Origin: a virus
IMG/VR virus record: IMGVR_UViG_3300009285_003368
Span: 1-27,930 of that record
Direction: 5' to 3' (one strand)
Length of the DNA: 27,930 nucleotides
Shown: piece by piece, positions 18,406 through 26,556 of the stretch
Layout of the letters: the number at the start of each line of letters is the position of its first letter
Numbering within the stretch: position 1 is the stretch's first letter
Program-made: the position numbers and the translations under genes
The notes under the pieces: model-generated
Databases searched by the model: none
The model's input: only the letters and a program-made list of their open reading frames with translations
What the model was told of the DNA's origin: nothing

Positions 18406-21400
18406 CTCTTTCTCCTCTTCTTAATCCTCTGCTGCGTAGCACGCTGTTTCTTCAGCGCTTTTTTCTCCGCATAGGTCTTCCCATAAATTGGCGCCCCTAA
18501 CATACTCGCGACTGCCTTTTCCGGATTAGCAGCTTCAAACCCCTGCGCAGAGATCGGCGTGAACTGTCGAGCTGCGTGACCTACACGTGTTGGCAAGCTT
18601 ATATCCTGTGCCTTTGGCGTATCACCCATTCTGGGCGCCCCATGTGTGCTTAAATACTCCGCGTCAAGTATCTGCGCAAGTGGCTCTTTAATGATAAAGC
18701 TTGCCTTGTTAAGAGCCTGTTGACGTGGCGCAACTAGCCAGTGAATCGGCTCCATGAAATGCTTCGACACCTGCATTGTCCGACCATCACCAAGGTCCAG
18801 TCGTGTTGGATCTTTGTTGTCCCAGATATGATGACCAGACAGCTGTACATTGATGGTGTCTACGATAGAGGTATAGATAAGAGCGCTTCGCAGGACATAC
18901 TGACGGTGGAGATCTGCAAGCTCTGTAGGCCGTACTAGGCCACGAAGCCCTGTACCACCTGTTCCTTTTATCCCTGCCATCTTCGCAACGCCGACTCCCG
19001 TAAGGCCTCCAAGTATCCCACCAATGATCTTGTGTTCTGGGTCAACCTGCGTGCCAAGAACAGCTCCAGCACCAACAGTGACACCCGCAGGACCAAAAGC
19101 CTTTACGAAGGCTCGCGTAGTGGAGATCGTCCAGTCAGGAGCAAACATAAGCAGGCGCATTCCTAAACGTCCCGAAGGTGAAAACGCCGCCGATGCTATC
19201 TCGTGTCCCCAACGCGACTGAAACTCTCCGGTCAGCGCTTGCCAGTCCAAGCCGCCATAGATGTCGTTAGTGAACGAGGCTGCCATCTTGCCGATCTCTT
19301 CGCGAGACTTTAACTGAGCACGACCGGCGGCAATGTCGCGCGCGTTATTGCGGGATAACTCGCTTGTCTTTTCCAGGAAAGTTTCCAGCTTGTTCGCAGA
19401 ATGGAACCTTCCCCACATCGCCCTATCGAACATACGATTAAGCGCAGCGAGCGCACCTGTAGTCACTTTGCCTAAGCCGGGGATAGTGTTATTAAGAAAC
19501 TTCGTCGTGGAGTCCAGCGCTTGATACAGAGGCATCCTCTCTTCTGCTATCGTTGGAAGCGCCCGTTCAAAGCCAATCTGCACCCCGCTCTTCAATGCGT
19601 ATTCTACTCCATCTCCAGCGCCTCCTTCTCGGATCATCTTGATTGCAAGGTTCTCTCCAAAGATCGCTGGCGCGAAGCTTTGTGCGAAGATGCGCGCTCC
19701 CCTTACAGGGGCCTTAAATATCGACGTAGCACCAAGCATTGCATGCTCAAGCGCCATTGCATGAAAGAGGGACAGAGAAACTGCAAGGCGCTTCTGTGTC
19801 GTGTTGATTGCATCCAGTGTACCGACAATCGCGCCGTGGTTCTTTGAGTCAAAGATAAACCTGAGGTCGGCGGCGATGTCAGGATGCACTACGTAGTTCT
19901 TCATCTGTGGATGGCTGATCTCTACGTAGCCGCCTGGCGACTTCATCTGTTTTGTGATTAAAGGCGTGCTGTCTGCTAGAGTAGACGCGCGCAGGGTATT
20001 TATCAGTCGCCGATTCTCTACTGCGTTGACGATCGAGTTGCCGTAGATGTCTATAATCTGCGCAATGTCTGTGGTGACTGGAGTGTAACCTGCCGCTTCT
20101 GCTTCTGCCCTTGTTTTGTACCCGCGGTGCTTGCCGAAAGGCGACGTAGTGGGCATTCCGCCGACTTGCTTGCCTTCCAACAGCCCCCGTGCTGGCTTGC
20201 CGTAAAAGCGTGTAGCGTAGTCATCCAGCATCTCTCGAATCACGCCAGCGTCTTTGGCGAGCTTGCCAAGACTGTCGTAGAAGGAGCGCACTTCGTCGGC
20301 GACCTGGCGCTCGGCGGCTGTCAAGACCGTTACTCGTTCCCTTTCTAGGTAATCATAGATCGCCTCTCTGCGTGCCGCGTCAGGTACAGCACGAAGGATC
20401 TTCTCCTGCATCTGGTAAATTGCGCGCCCAGCAACCTTCTTGGCGGCGGTGCTGTCGGCGATGAACTGCGTGATGCTGACGATTGGTCGAGGGCTCTGAG
20501 CGCGTTTGATCGCTGCAACCCAAGCACGCGGACGAGCATTAGCAAGGAGAGCTACAACACCGACACCGCCGACTCCGCCCTTGAGAGCACTGGTGATAGG
20601 GTTCTTAGGATCAAGGTAGGCCCCAAGGGCTGCACCGCCAAGGCCGGCGGCAATGGCTGCCATCGTGGTGAGATCGGCGGAGCCGCGCTGGCCCTTACCT
20701 AAAGTCTCTGTAAAGGCTAGAAAAGCTGCTGGGTCTGCAAAGCGTCCAAACTTAGCTTCAGCTTGCTCCATTCCAGCTTTTGTCCATTCTACAGGTCCAC
20801 GCTGCCCCATTCTAGAGTTACGAACATCTACAAGCCCCGTTCCTTCCAGATCCCCCACTTCTCCCCACTCGCCCTCCTTCACAAAGTCCTGCACATACGG
20901 CAGATACTGCGCCGCCGGGGCACGATTGGACTTACCTTTGATTTGGGTGATGCTTGCTGGCTCTGCCGCAGCGTCCGCCTCCATTTCTTCTAGCGTTACT
21001 CCCTCAGGGTATTCTAGAGCATCAGGATCTCTTACCCCTTCTGGCTTCACCTCCATCGTCACATGCGGCTCACCCTTCTTATCCACCAGCGTGTAGATCT
21101 TTGCATCGCCCCGCTTGATCGCCTCCCATCCACCTAGGCCATAGCCGGGGTGGCCGGAGTCGCCGGAGGCTTCGATCCAGTCGGGGTGAGCTTTGGGTAT
21201 AGCATCATCACTTCCAGGCCATTCACCAGAGCGGCGATTATAAGAAGTAGATGGGCGCCTCGGCGGCTCATACCCCCTCACCGAGTGTCCCATCCTCTCG
21301 CTATTCCAAGCGAACTGCCCCGGTTTATTCAGTTGAATCCACCTCATCCCATCCCCGTAGTCTTTGTACACAGGTGCATCGCCGATGAGCTTCGCGGTGG

Positions 21401-23045
21401 ACTTTGCCGCCTTCGCTGCCAGCTCTTTGTCCCACTTCGCCGTCTCTTGCACCGCCCAAACAAGGTCTTTCTGTTGAAGCTTTTCCAGCGTAAGCTTGCC
21501 TTCAGCCATTAGGGATTGCAGGCGATCACCAACATGGGAGAGGTAAGACGTAATGGCCTGCAATTCTATACGCCCTGCTAATGACCCGTTCGCGCTATAA
21601 GGCTGCGCCACATCCCAAATCGGCTCCCCGATCTCTGCCTTCCCTTCCTTCAGCATCTCCAGTCGCTTCGGAATGCTCGTCGTCACGAAGGCTTTGTCGG
21701 TCAGATCTTCCCACCGCGCCACTCCTTCGCCGAAGGGAATCTCTACATCCTTCAGGCGGTCGGTCGGCGAGCCGGCTTCCTTGTTGAGCCATTTTGTCAT
21801 GCGGTCTTTGGCCCAAGCAGCGCCAGCTTCTGTTTGCGCTTCAGGAATAGTACGGCCTTCGGCAGCGGCAGCTGCACGAGAGGCTCCCCCAAGTTTGTCA
21901 GCGAGCGGCCTCGCCAGCGTCTCCACTGCCCCCTTCGTCCACACTCCCCTACCAGGAATCCGCATCGCGCCTACTGCACCAGCTGCCCCCAACGCTGCCG
22001 TATAGATCGGATTCCCCTTTGAATCTGTATCACTTGGCTGCGGCTCCTCTTTCTGCTCCAGTGGCGTGTCCTTTGGCTCCTTCACAAACTTGTTATAGAG
22101 CATCACGAGTCCACTCGCCGCCGCGAAGGTGCCGGCGAACTTTCCAAAAAGTCCCAGCAGCTCTGGATCAATCGCGCCCTTGTTTTTCAGTGCGTTCGCG
22201 AAGAAGTCCTTTACTGTCTGCACGTCCTCTGGGAGCGCGTCCTTAGCCTTCTTCGCTTTCTCAAAGATCGCTTCTACTTGCTTCTCTGTCACCACGCCAA
22301 GCTTTTTATTTGAAATTGGCTTTGACACGTCCTCCCACCCAGACAGCCGCCCCTCTGCATTATACTGCGGGCGATAGCGAGCAGGGTCAGGATTCTCTAG
22401 TGGCACCTCTGACATCGAACGGATAGTCGCCTTGGTACTCTCAGGCACCTTCACGTTAGAGAGAACCTCCTTCACCATCTTCGGCCCGGCGCGCACAAGG
22501 GCCATCTGCATAGCGCCATCTACAAGTCGGCGGGCATCATATTCTGTTAGCGCACCACCAGTGTACTTTTCTACTGCCTTGCTGCCAGCCTCGATTGCGT
22601 GCTCGACAATAGACTGGTCGTAAGGGTCCTCGCCGGAGACGATTTTCAGGGCGCTTTGAAGGGGAGTCTTGAGCACCTCCAACGGAATGGTAAGGTCAGT
22701 TCCGGGAATAGGAATAGATGGCAGCTCCTGCGCAAGCTCCGCCGCCGACCCTTGCACCTGTCGCGTTTCCCCTTTCGCAAGCGCATACAGCTGTGTGCCA
22801 GTTCCCTGGAGCCATCCTGCCAATCCAGCTGGAGCGCCAAGAAACATATCGGCGGCGGCGAGTGCACCTTTGCCAAGCCCCTTTGCCGCTTCCCTAACTG
22901 CCCCCAGCACGCTTGGGCCGCGCTCTGCTTCCACTTCAAAGTCGGTCATCCCACGGGCAGTGTTCCAGTTAATCAAACCTTCCCCTGTCGGCGCTTCTTC
23001 TGTCGGCGGCTTTATAGCTTCGTCCCAACTCAGCATAGCCATCAT
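18402..23045 (-). CDS. giant polyvalent internal-virion/ejection protein
   Basis: A 1547-residue protein, the largest gene here. Residues 50-90 are Ala/Gly-rich and amphipathic (LGKGALAAADMFLGAPAGLAG). Residues 565-667 hold GDGMRWIQLNKPGQFA, MGHSVRGY and GLGGWEAIKRGDAKIY with HVTMEV, the PcfJ-like block of phage polyvalent proteins. Residues 790-835 are a Gly-rich hydrophobic zipper. Residues 940-1110 (YGKPARGLL, DIYGNSIVNAVENRRLINTL) and 1200-1400 are a long helical domain with hydrophobic patches. The end (KKALKKQRATQQRIKKRRKR) is strongly basic and may hold DNA. Polyvalent proteins are packaged and injected with the genome, so membrane channel formation or early action in the host is likely. 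Start: two adjacent ATGs (23045, 23042) behind gaggg, overlapping the upstream stop. Assignment to a virion role is inference from position and architecture. Confidence 0.75.
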   Translation of the reverse strand: MMAMLSWDEAIKPPTEEAPTGEGLINWNTARGMTDFEVEAERGPSVLGAVREAAKGLGKGALAAADMFLGAPAGLAGWLQGTGTQLYALAKGETRQVQGSAAELAQELPSIPIPGTDLTIPLEVLKTPLQSALKIVSGEDPYDQSIVEHAIEAGSKAVEKYTGGALTEYDARRLVDGAMQMALVRAGPKMVKEVLSNVKVPESTKATIRSMSEVPLENPDPARYRPQYNAEGRLSGWEDVSKPISNKKLGVVTEKQVEAIFEKAKKAKDALPEDVQTVKDFFANALKNKGAIDPELLGLFGKFAGTFAAASGLVMLYNKFVKEPKDTPLEQKEEPQPSDTDSKGNPIYTAALGAAGAVGAMRIPGRGVWTKGAVETLARPLADKLGGASRAAAAAEGRTIPEAQTEAGAAWAKDRMTKWLNKEAGSPTDRLKDVEIPFGEGVARWEDLTDKAFVTTSIPKRLEMLKEGKAEIGEPIWDVAQPYSANGSLAGRIELQAITSYLSHVGDRLQSLMAEGKLTLEKLQQKDLVWAVQETAKWDKELAAKAAKSTAKLIGDAPVYKDYGDGMRWIQLNKPGQFAWNSERMGHSVRGYEPPRRPSTSYNRRSGEWPGSDDAIPKAHPDWIEASGDSGHPGYGLGGWEAIKRGDAKIYTLVDKKGEPHVTMEVKPEGVRDPDALEYPEGVTLEEMEADAAAEPASITQIKGKSNRAPAAQYLPYVQDFVKEGEWGEVGDLEGTGLVDVRNSRMGQRGPVEWTKAGMEQAEAKFGRFADPAAFLAFTETLGKGQRGSADLTTMAAIAAGLGGAALGAYLDPKNPITSALKGGVGGVGVVALLANARPRAWVAAIKRAQSPRPIVSITQFIADSTAAKKVAGRAIYQMQEKILRAVPDAARREAIYDYLERERVTVLTAAERQVADEVRSFYDSLGKLAKDAGVIREMLDDYATRFYGKPARGLLEGKQVGGMPTTSPFGKHRGYKTRAEAEAAGYTPVTTDIAQIIDIYGNSIVNAVENRRLINTLRASTLADSTPLITKQMKSPGGYVEISHPQMKNYVVHPDIAADLRFIFDSKNHGAIVGTLDAINTTQKRLAVSLSLFHAMALEHAMLGATSIFKAPVRGARIFAQSFAPAIFGENLAIKMIREGGAGDGVEYALKSGVQIGFERALPTIAEERMPLYQALDSTTKFLNNTIPGLGKVTTGALAALNRMFDRAMWGRFHSANKLETFLEKTSELSRNNARDIAAGRAQLKSREEIGKMAASFTNDIYGGLDWQALTGEFQSRWGHEIASAAFSPSGRLGMRLLMFAPDWTISTTRAFVKAFGPAGVTVGAGAVLGTQVDPEHKIIGGILGGLTGVGVAKMAGIKGTGGTGLRGLVRPTELADLHRQYVLRSALIYTSIVDTINVQLSGHHIWDNKDPTRLDLGDGRTMQVSKHFMEPIHWLVAPRQQALNKASFIIKEPLAQILDAEYLSTHGAPRMGDTPKAQDISLPTRVGHAARQFTPISAQGFEAANPEKAVASMLGAPIYGKTYAEKKALKKQRATQQRIKKRRKR

Positions 23046-24034
23046 TTACCCTCGATAAGCTTGAATACTGGAAGCCCGTCTTTGTCCATGCCAACAGCAT
23101 ACACCTTGCGGCCATCGGGCAGCTTGTACGTGTTCTTACCACGCTCGGTGACAACATCTTCAGGATTACTAGGCAATGGCGGAAACTCCTTACGTTCTCT
23201 TGCCTCACGGGCGTCCCTAGAAGCTTCGATTAGCTCTTTTCGCCGCTGTGCAGTTGTCGGCGACCCTGGTCCATCATTCTTCACTGAGTCTTCGTAGGCC
23301 TTTTCCACCACCTTCAACCGCGCGCCGGAGAGCTTCGCCGCCGCTTCATCTCGCGCACGTTGAGATGCACGGCTGCGCCGCTGGTCTGCATCCTCGATCT
23401 CTTTCTGCTTCACATCTAGCTGCTCCTTTGCCGAGAGCGCCCGGTTAAACACAGGCCGAAGCATCTGTTGGGCTTCTGCGAGGGTCTCTGGCAAGTCAGC
23501 TATATAATCGGGGTCCATGCTTTTCCCGATCAGATCGTATTTTAAGTTGGCATACTCTTGTTCTGTCTTCATGTTCAAGATCATACCTGCATCTGACGCA
23601 GCTTGCTGGATTTGTTTCCTCTGCGCGTCGATCTTGTGCAGAAGCTCGTTCGAGCGGGCAGTAGCAGCAGTCTGTTGCTTACCCTGAATATCAAACCCCT
23701 TCGTGACCATCTCAGCGCCTGCCTTTACCTGCCCGGCGCCTAACATTAGCCCGCCCGACTTGATCAAGAACTCATCCGGCGGCAAGCCCGCAAAGCGGTT
23801 ACTTGCGATCTCAGTCAGGCTGGACACACTCGCCGCGGAAAGTGCTGCAGCTTCCTTCTCCGCTGCCAGTGCATTTGCTTGTCGTGCCTGCGCAGCCTGC
23901 AATGCAGCTTGCCCTGGCTGCATCCCAATCTTGCCCATCGTCTCTAAGGCAGTAAGGCCGCCGAGAACATTCTTCCGCGCTGCATCTTCTGCGGCGTTGA
24001 TCCCGATCGGAGCGCCGAACATTCCGCTTGGCAT
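23042..24034 (-). CDS. internal virion / ejection-associated coiled-coil protein
   Basis: A 330-residue Ala/Gln/Glu-rich protein with long helices: about residues 40-65 (QPGQAALQAAQARQANALAA), 130-165 and 190-240 (AKEQLDVKQKEIEDADQRRS). The C-terminal 50 residues differ, with NTYKLPDGRKVYAVGMDKDG as a possible beta hairpin. There is no signal peptide. Position immediately upstream of the giant gene (4-base overlap) and after the Gly-rich gene matches internal core or DNA-ejection proteins of podoviruses, which are helical and oligomeric. The ATG is preceded by aggagaagg. No motif gives an exact family. Confidence 0.6.
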   Translation of the reverse strand: MPSGMFGAPIGINAAEDAARKNVLGGLTALETMGKIGMQPGQAALQAAQARQANALAAEKEAAALSAASVSSLTEIASNRFAGLPPDEFLIKSGGLMLGAGQVKAGAEMVTKGFDIQGKQQTAATARSNELLHKIDAQRKQIQQAASDAGMILNMKTEQEYANLKYDLIGKSMDPDYIADLPETLAEAQQMLRPVFNRALSAKEQLDVKQKEIEDADQRRSRASQRARDEAAAKLSGARLKVVEKAYEDSVKNDGPGSPTTAQRRKELIEASRDAREARERKEFPPLPSNPEDVVTERGKNTYKLPDGRKVYAVGMDKDGLPVFKLIEGK

Positions 24035-24043
24035 AACCTTCTC

Positions 24044-24922
24044 CTATTGCAGCCAGGACGGTACTTGATTAGGCTGCGTGCGCTGGACTCCATAACCAAG
24101 GGTGGCAAGGGAGCGGGAGGCAACGTCAGTTCCCATACCCATTCCTGACAATGCGAGCTGCTGCGCAGCCGCCGGGTTCGCGTTTGCTCCGGCAAGGCCG
24201 CCGAGCTGTGACAGTGCGTTGTTGTAGAAGTTCCCTCCATACTCCGACAACGCTGACATCATGTTGCCAGAGCCTGGCATGGTACCCATCTTACGTTGGA
24301 CAGCCTGGAGTCCGGCCTTCCATCCTGGCATGGAGGTAACCATGTTGGGGTCTTGGAGAAGTTGTTGCAGCTGTCCGCCGGCCATCGCTCGCCCACCAGA
24401 AGCCCCCCAAGGATCAGCTTGCTGTTGGGCGAGCATGGCCATCTTCTTGAGCTTATCCGCTTCCATCAGCCCATAGATGCCGCTGCCCATAGACATAAGA
24501 TTGCTTGACGACCCCCAAGGCTGCACGCCGGTGTTCTGCGCCCAGCCTTGCAGTGACTTCAGCGGACTGTTAAACAGCCAGTTGCTTGTATCGCGTCCGC
24601 CTGCTTCCATGCCATATCCTCCAGCGCCGCCTGCCCAGCCCCCTAAGTCTGGCGCGCCGTAGTCCATTCCGTAGGTGAGCCCTTCTTGCCCGCCACCGAC
24701 CAGCGAGTCATAGGCGGTCCCGTAGTTAGCCATGTTACCGGTAGCTCCGCCGGCGATGCCCCCGCCAAGCATGGCCAGTTGGCCAATGTCCGAGCCGAGA
24801 TGCTCCTGCGCGCCCTCGCTAACAAGGCGACCTGTAAGCATTCCTGAGCCAGGGTAGAAAAAGTTTCCTACTCCAACCGCGACAGCTTCGACTGCATCTC
24901 TTATGTTTGTCCACCAGCTCAT
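24044..24922 (-). CDS. Gly-rich virion/ejection-type protein
   Basis: A 292-residue protein rich in Gly, Met, Ala and Gln. Residues 1-65 hold amphipathic helices with glycine spacing (VEAVAVGVGNFFYPGSG, LAMLGGGIAGGATG). The middle (75-145) is Gly/Tyr/Trp-rich and flexible, and residues 150-292 are helical and Met-rich (GLMEADKLKKMAMLAQQQ). This composition is typical of small internal virion or ejection proteins that insert into membranes, and the gene heads a run of three such genes. The start is supported by ggagg 6 bases upstream. No annotated family is recognised with certainty. Confidence 0.6.
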   Translation of the reverse strand: MSWWTNIRDAVEAVAVGVGNFFYPGSGMLTGRLVSEGAQEHLGSDIGQLAMLGGGIAGGATGNMANYGTAYDSLVGGGQEGLTYGMDYGAPDLGGWAGGAGGYGMEAGGRDTSNWLFNSPLKSLQGWAQNTGVQPWGSSSNLMSMGSGIYGLMEADKLKKMAMLAQQQADPWGASGGRAMAGGQLQQLLQDPNMVTSMPGWKAGLQAVQRKMGTMPGSGNMMSALSEYGGNFYNNALSQLGGLAGANANPAAAQQLALSGMGMGTDVASRSLATLGYGVQRTQPNQVPSWLQ

Positions 24923-24940
24923 TTTATACCTCCAGCTTAG

Positions 24941-25222
24941 TTATATCGATCTCACCCGGCTGAATATACTGATCGGCCAGGACATGACCGTAAGATCATC
25001 AAAGTACATAGACACGATGCCGACATTATTGAGACTCCAGCAGCCCTCGAATTCTCCGCTCGCGTCTTTCCACGTCACCCTGCCCGGCAGGTTTTTTACT
25101 GCATGCAAAGCACACGGCTCCGAATACAGCACAACGCGAGTGCCTTCCCTCTCGACCTGCGCCAGCGGCTCGGCGTGCGCGAGCGATGCGGACAGGAGCA
25201 GGGCGAGGAGGAGCGGTTTCAT
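24941..25222 (-). CDS. secreted small phage protein
   Basis: A 93-residue protein with a Sec signal peptide: MKPLLLALLLSASLAHA, with probable cleavage after Ala-His-Ala (residue 17). The mature part of about 76 residues has two cysteines (EPCALHAV and EGCWSLNN), likely disulfide-bonded in the periplasm, and ends FDDLTVMSWPISIFSRV. Similar secreted proteins with 'SEPCAL...NLP...FEGCW...YFDD' are familiar from phages of beta-proteobacteria, which hints at the host. The start at 25222 is chosen because it begins the signal peptide; the frame upstream to 25288 is inside the next gene. It overlaps the upstream stop by 4 bases. Function unknown, perhaps exclusion or envelope interaction. Confidence 0.65.
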   Translation of the reverse strand: MKPLLLALLLSASLAHAEPLAQVEREGTRVVLYSEPCALHAVKNLPGRVTWKDASGEFEGCWSLNNVGIVSMYFDDLTVMSWPISIFSRVRSI

Positions 25223-25365
25223 TTTCGTTCCTGCGTCCGTGGATTCCAGCAGTGCGCCTGCTGCTGGTATTCGGCCATAATCAAACACTGCGGCAGTTCA
25301 TGCGGACCTGACGTCATCGGTACACCGTGGAACATGAACACGAGAATCCAGACAGGCAGACTCAT
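25219..25365 (-). CDS. small hypothetical protein
   Basis: A 48-residue frame starting MSLPVWILVFMFHGVPMTSG, so the N-terminus is a short hydrophobic segment, and ending in a polar part (AEYQQQAHCWNPRTQERK) with two cysteines. The ATG and stop overlap the neighbours by 4 bases, the common junction in this genome. It may be a signal-anchored or secreted peptide. No family is recognised. Confidence 0.5.
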   Translation of the reverse strand: MSLPVWILVFMFHGVPMTSGPHELPQCLIMAEYQQQAHCWNPRTQERK

Positions 25366-25517
25366 TTACGCTTCGCCTTCGCTCTGCACTCATTGCACTG
25401 CTCGCCGGATTTCGGCTTGCGTGTTTGCTCTCTGAACTGCGGCCATACACGCGGCCACCAGCGGCATTCTGGAATCCAGTGCCACACGTCCGACTTCACG
25501 CGGCGCCGGTAGGTCAT
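25362..25517 (-). CDS. conserved small Cys-containing phage protein
   Basis: A 51-residue basic protein, MTYRRRVKSDVWHWIPECRW and on, with a CNEC near the end. It resembles a small phage protein in which 'SDxWHWCxxC' and a terminal CxxC form a zinc site; here the first cysteine of the WHWC pair is replaced (WHWIPEC), so only three cysteines remain and the site is incomplete. The start at 25517 overlaps the upstream stop by one base (TGATG); the longer frame to 25706 is inside the upstream gene. Confidence 0.6.
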   Translation of the reverse strand: MTYRRRVKSDVWHWIPECRWWPRVWPQFREQTRKPKSGEQCNECRAKAKRK

Positions 25518-25843
25518 CACAGCACCCCGAAACTCTTGGCCAGCGATGCTGCTGCCGCCACGGCGACAAGCAGGCTCAAAATCATGGCCCACAGCAATTT
25601 GCCAGTGCTGAAAAAGTGCGACAGCCTCTGTGTGATTTCCCACATTTCCTTGTGCTGATATGACATCCCGTCTTTGGGATTCCCGTTCCCAGTGAGCGTT
25701 AGCCATACCTCGGTCATCAATGCGGCGCGTTCTTCTTCCTGTTCCATGTGCGGAATCATCACTTCCTCCAGCCAGCGCACAAATACGCCGACAGTCATCG
25801 TGGCGTTGGGATCACCGAAAACAAGGGGCTCGCGTTTGCTCAT
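25517..25843 (-). CDS. membrane protein with C-terminal TM helix
   Basis: A 108-residue protein. Residues 1-80 are acidic and helical (VRWLEEVMIPHMEQEEERAA) and residues 83-101 form one transmembrane helix (LLWAMILSLLVAVAAAASLA). The end KSFGVL is short. A tail-anchored topology with a cytoplasmic N-terminal domain is likely. No strong ribosome-binding site is visible. It could be an accessory holin-like or regulatory membrane protein, but with one helix and no motif this is only a possibility. Confidence 0.6.
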   Translation of the reverse strand: MSKREPLVFGDPNATMTVGVFVRWLEEVMIPHMEQEEERAALMTEVWLTLTGNGNPKDGMSYQHKEMWEITQRLSHFFSTGKLLWAMILSLLVAVAAAASLAKSFGVL

Positions 25844-25857
25844 GTCGTTTTCGCTTG

Positions 25858-26394
25858 CTAGTTAGTTCTGTTGGTAGCTACAAACTGCGCGCTACATGCC
25901 CCTCTGTCACTTGCCCGGACGTTGATGTAATAGGCTTGCCCCGGCGTGAGCGGCACATCAATGTTCGGAAGTGGAATGCCCCAGAATGTACGCGGGCGAA
26001 TCGGACCGAAACGACAGTAGATCGGCCCGCCTGTGCTCCCACTTCCCGGCTTTGTAGCCTGTGGCGACACAGGGGTAAAGTCGTACGGGGTCGCAGAGAT
26101 TACAAAGTCCTTCCCCTTTGATGGCTGAGACTCGTCAACCAGACCTATCTCCACGCCGTTTGGGAATCTTGTGGCGTCAGCAATGAACTGAACACTAATC
26201 CCTCTATCTCCTGATCCGGTCAAAGGCGGAACGGGCCACAAGCTTACGGGATGCAAGTCCCATCGCAAGATTCCACTTGGGGGCGGCGTAGGAATGGTAG
26301 GGCCAGGAACCGGCGTAGGGTTAGGAATCTGCCCTGTTACAGGTTCAACACTGCCTGCATACTGCACCCCACCTAGCGTCAGTTCAATTAGCAT
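25858..26394 (-). CDS. hypothetical protein with Pro-rich linker, probably virion-associated
   Basis: A 178-residue protein. A short strand (MLIELTLGGVQYAG) is followed by a Pro/Thr linker (IPNPTPVPGPTIPTPPP, about residues 23-39) and a beta-rich domain of about 135 residues with GISVQFIADATRFPNG and PLTPGQAYYINVRASDRGAC. Linker plus beta sandwich is common in accessory virion or fibre proteins. The start at 26394 follows ggagg with 6-base spacing and lies inside the end of the preceding coiled-coil gene (11-base overlap). No family recognised; its place directly after the tailspike suggests an adsorption role. Confidence 0.55.
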   Translation of the reverse strand: MLIELTLGGVQYAGSVEPVTGQIPNPTPVPGPTIPTPPPSGILRWDLHPVSLWPVPPLTGSGDRGISVQFIADATRFPNGVEIGLVDESQPSKGKDFVISATPYDFTPVSPQATKPGSGSTGGPIYCRFGPIRPRTFWGIPLPNIDVPLTPGQAYYINVRASDRGACSAQFVATNRTN

Positions 26395-26548
26395 CTTGGG
26401 CCTCCGGTTCTTTGGCCGCTTTGGCCACAGCAAGTTCTTCCTGCAGTCCTGCAATCTCGGCGGCGAGTTGCGCTATCGCGTCTTGCGACTGATTGCGCTG
26501 ATTGGTCAGCATTTGAATGTACGCCTTCGTTCTTGTGTCGAGTTCCAT
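26384..26548 (-). CDS. small coiled-coil protein
   Basis: A 54-residue protein, MELDTRTKAYIQMLTNQRNQ followed by a helix with heptad pattern (AQLAAEIAGLQEELAVAK). Short proteins of this type ('MELDTRTKxYIQ') lie beside tailspike or tail genes in several podoviruses, by recollection. The ATG follows aggagacctc, a good ribosome-binding site. The stop overlaps the next gene by 11 bases. It may be a chaperone or a connector of the tailspike; not proven. Confidence 0.6.
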   Translation of the reverse strand: MELDTRTKAYIQMLTNQRNQSQDAIAQLAAEIAGLQEELAVAKAAKEPEAQDAN

Positions 26549-26556
26549 GAGGTCTC

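Noticed and set aside
22599-23297. 232-residue frame on the plus strand
   Set aside because: It is antisense to the giant virion gene and its neighbour, whose frames are long, coupled and have recognisable blocks.
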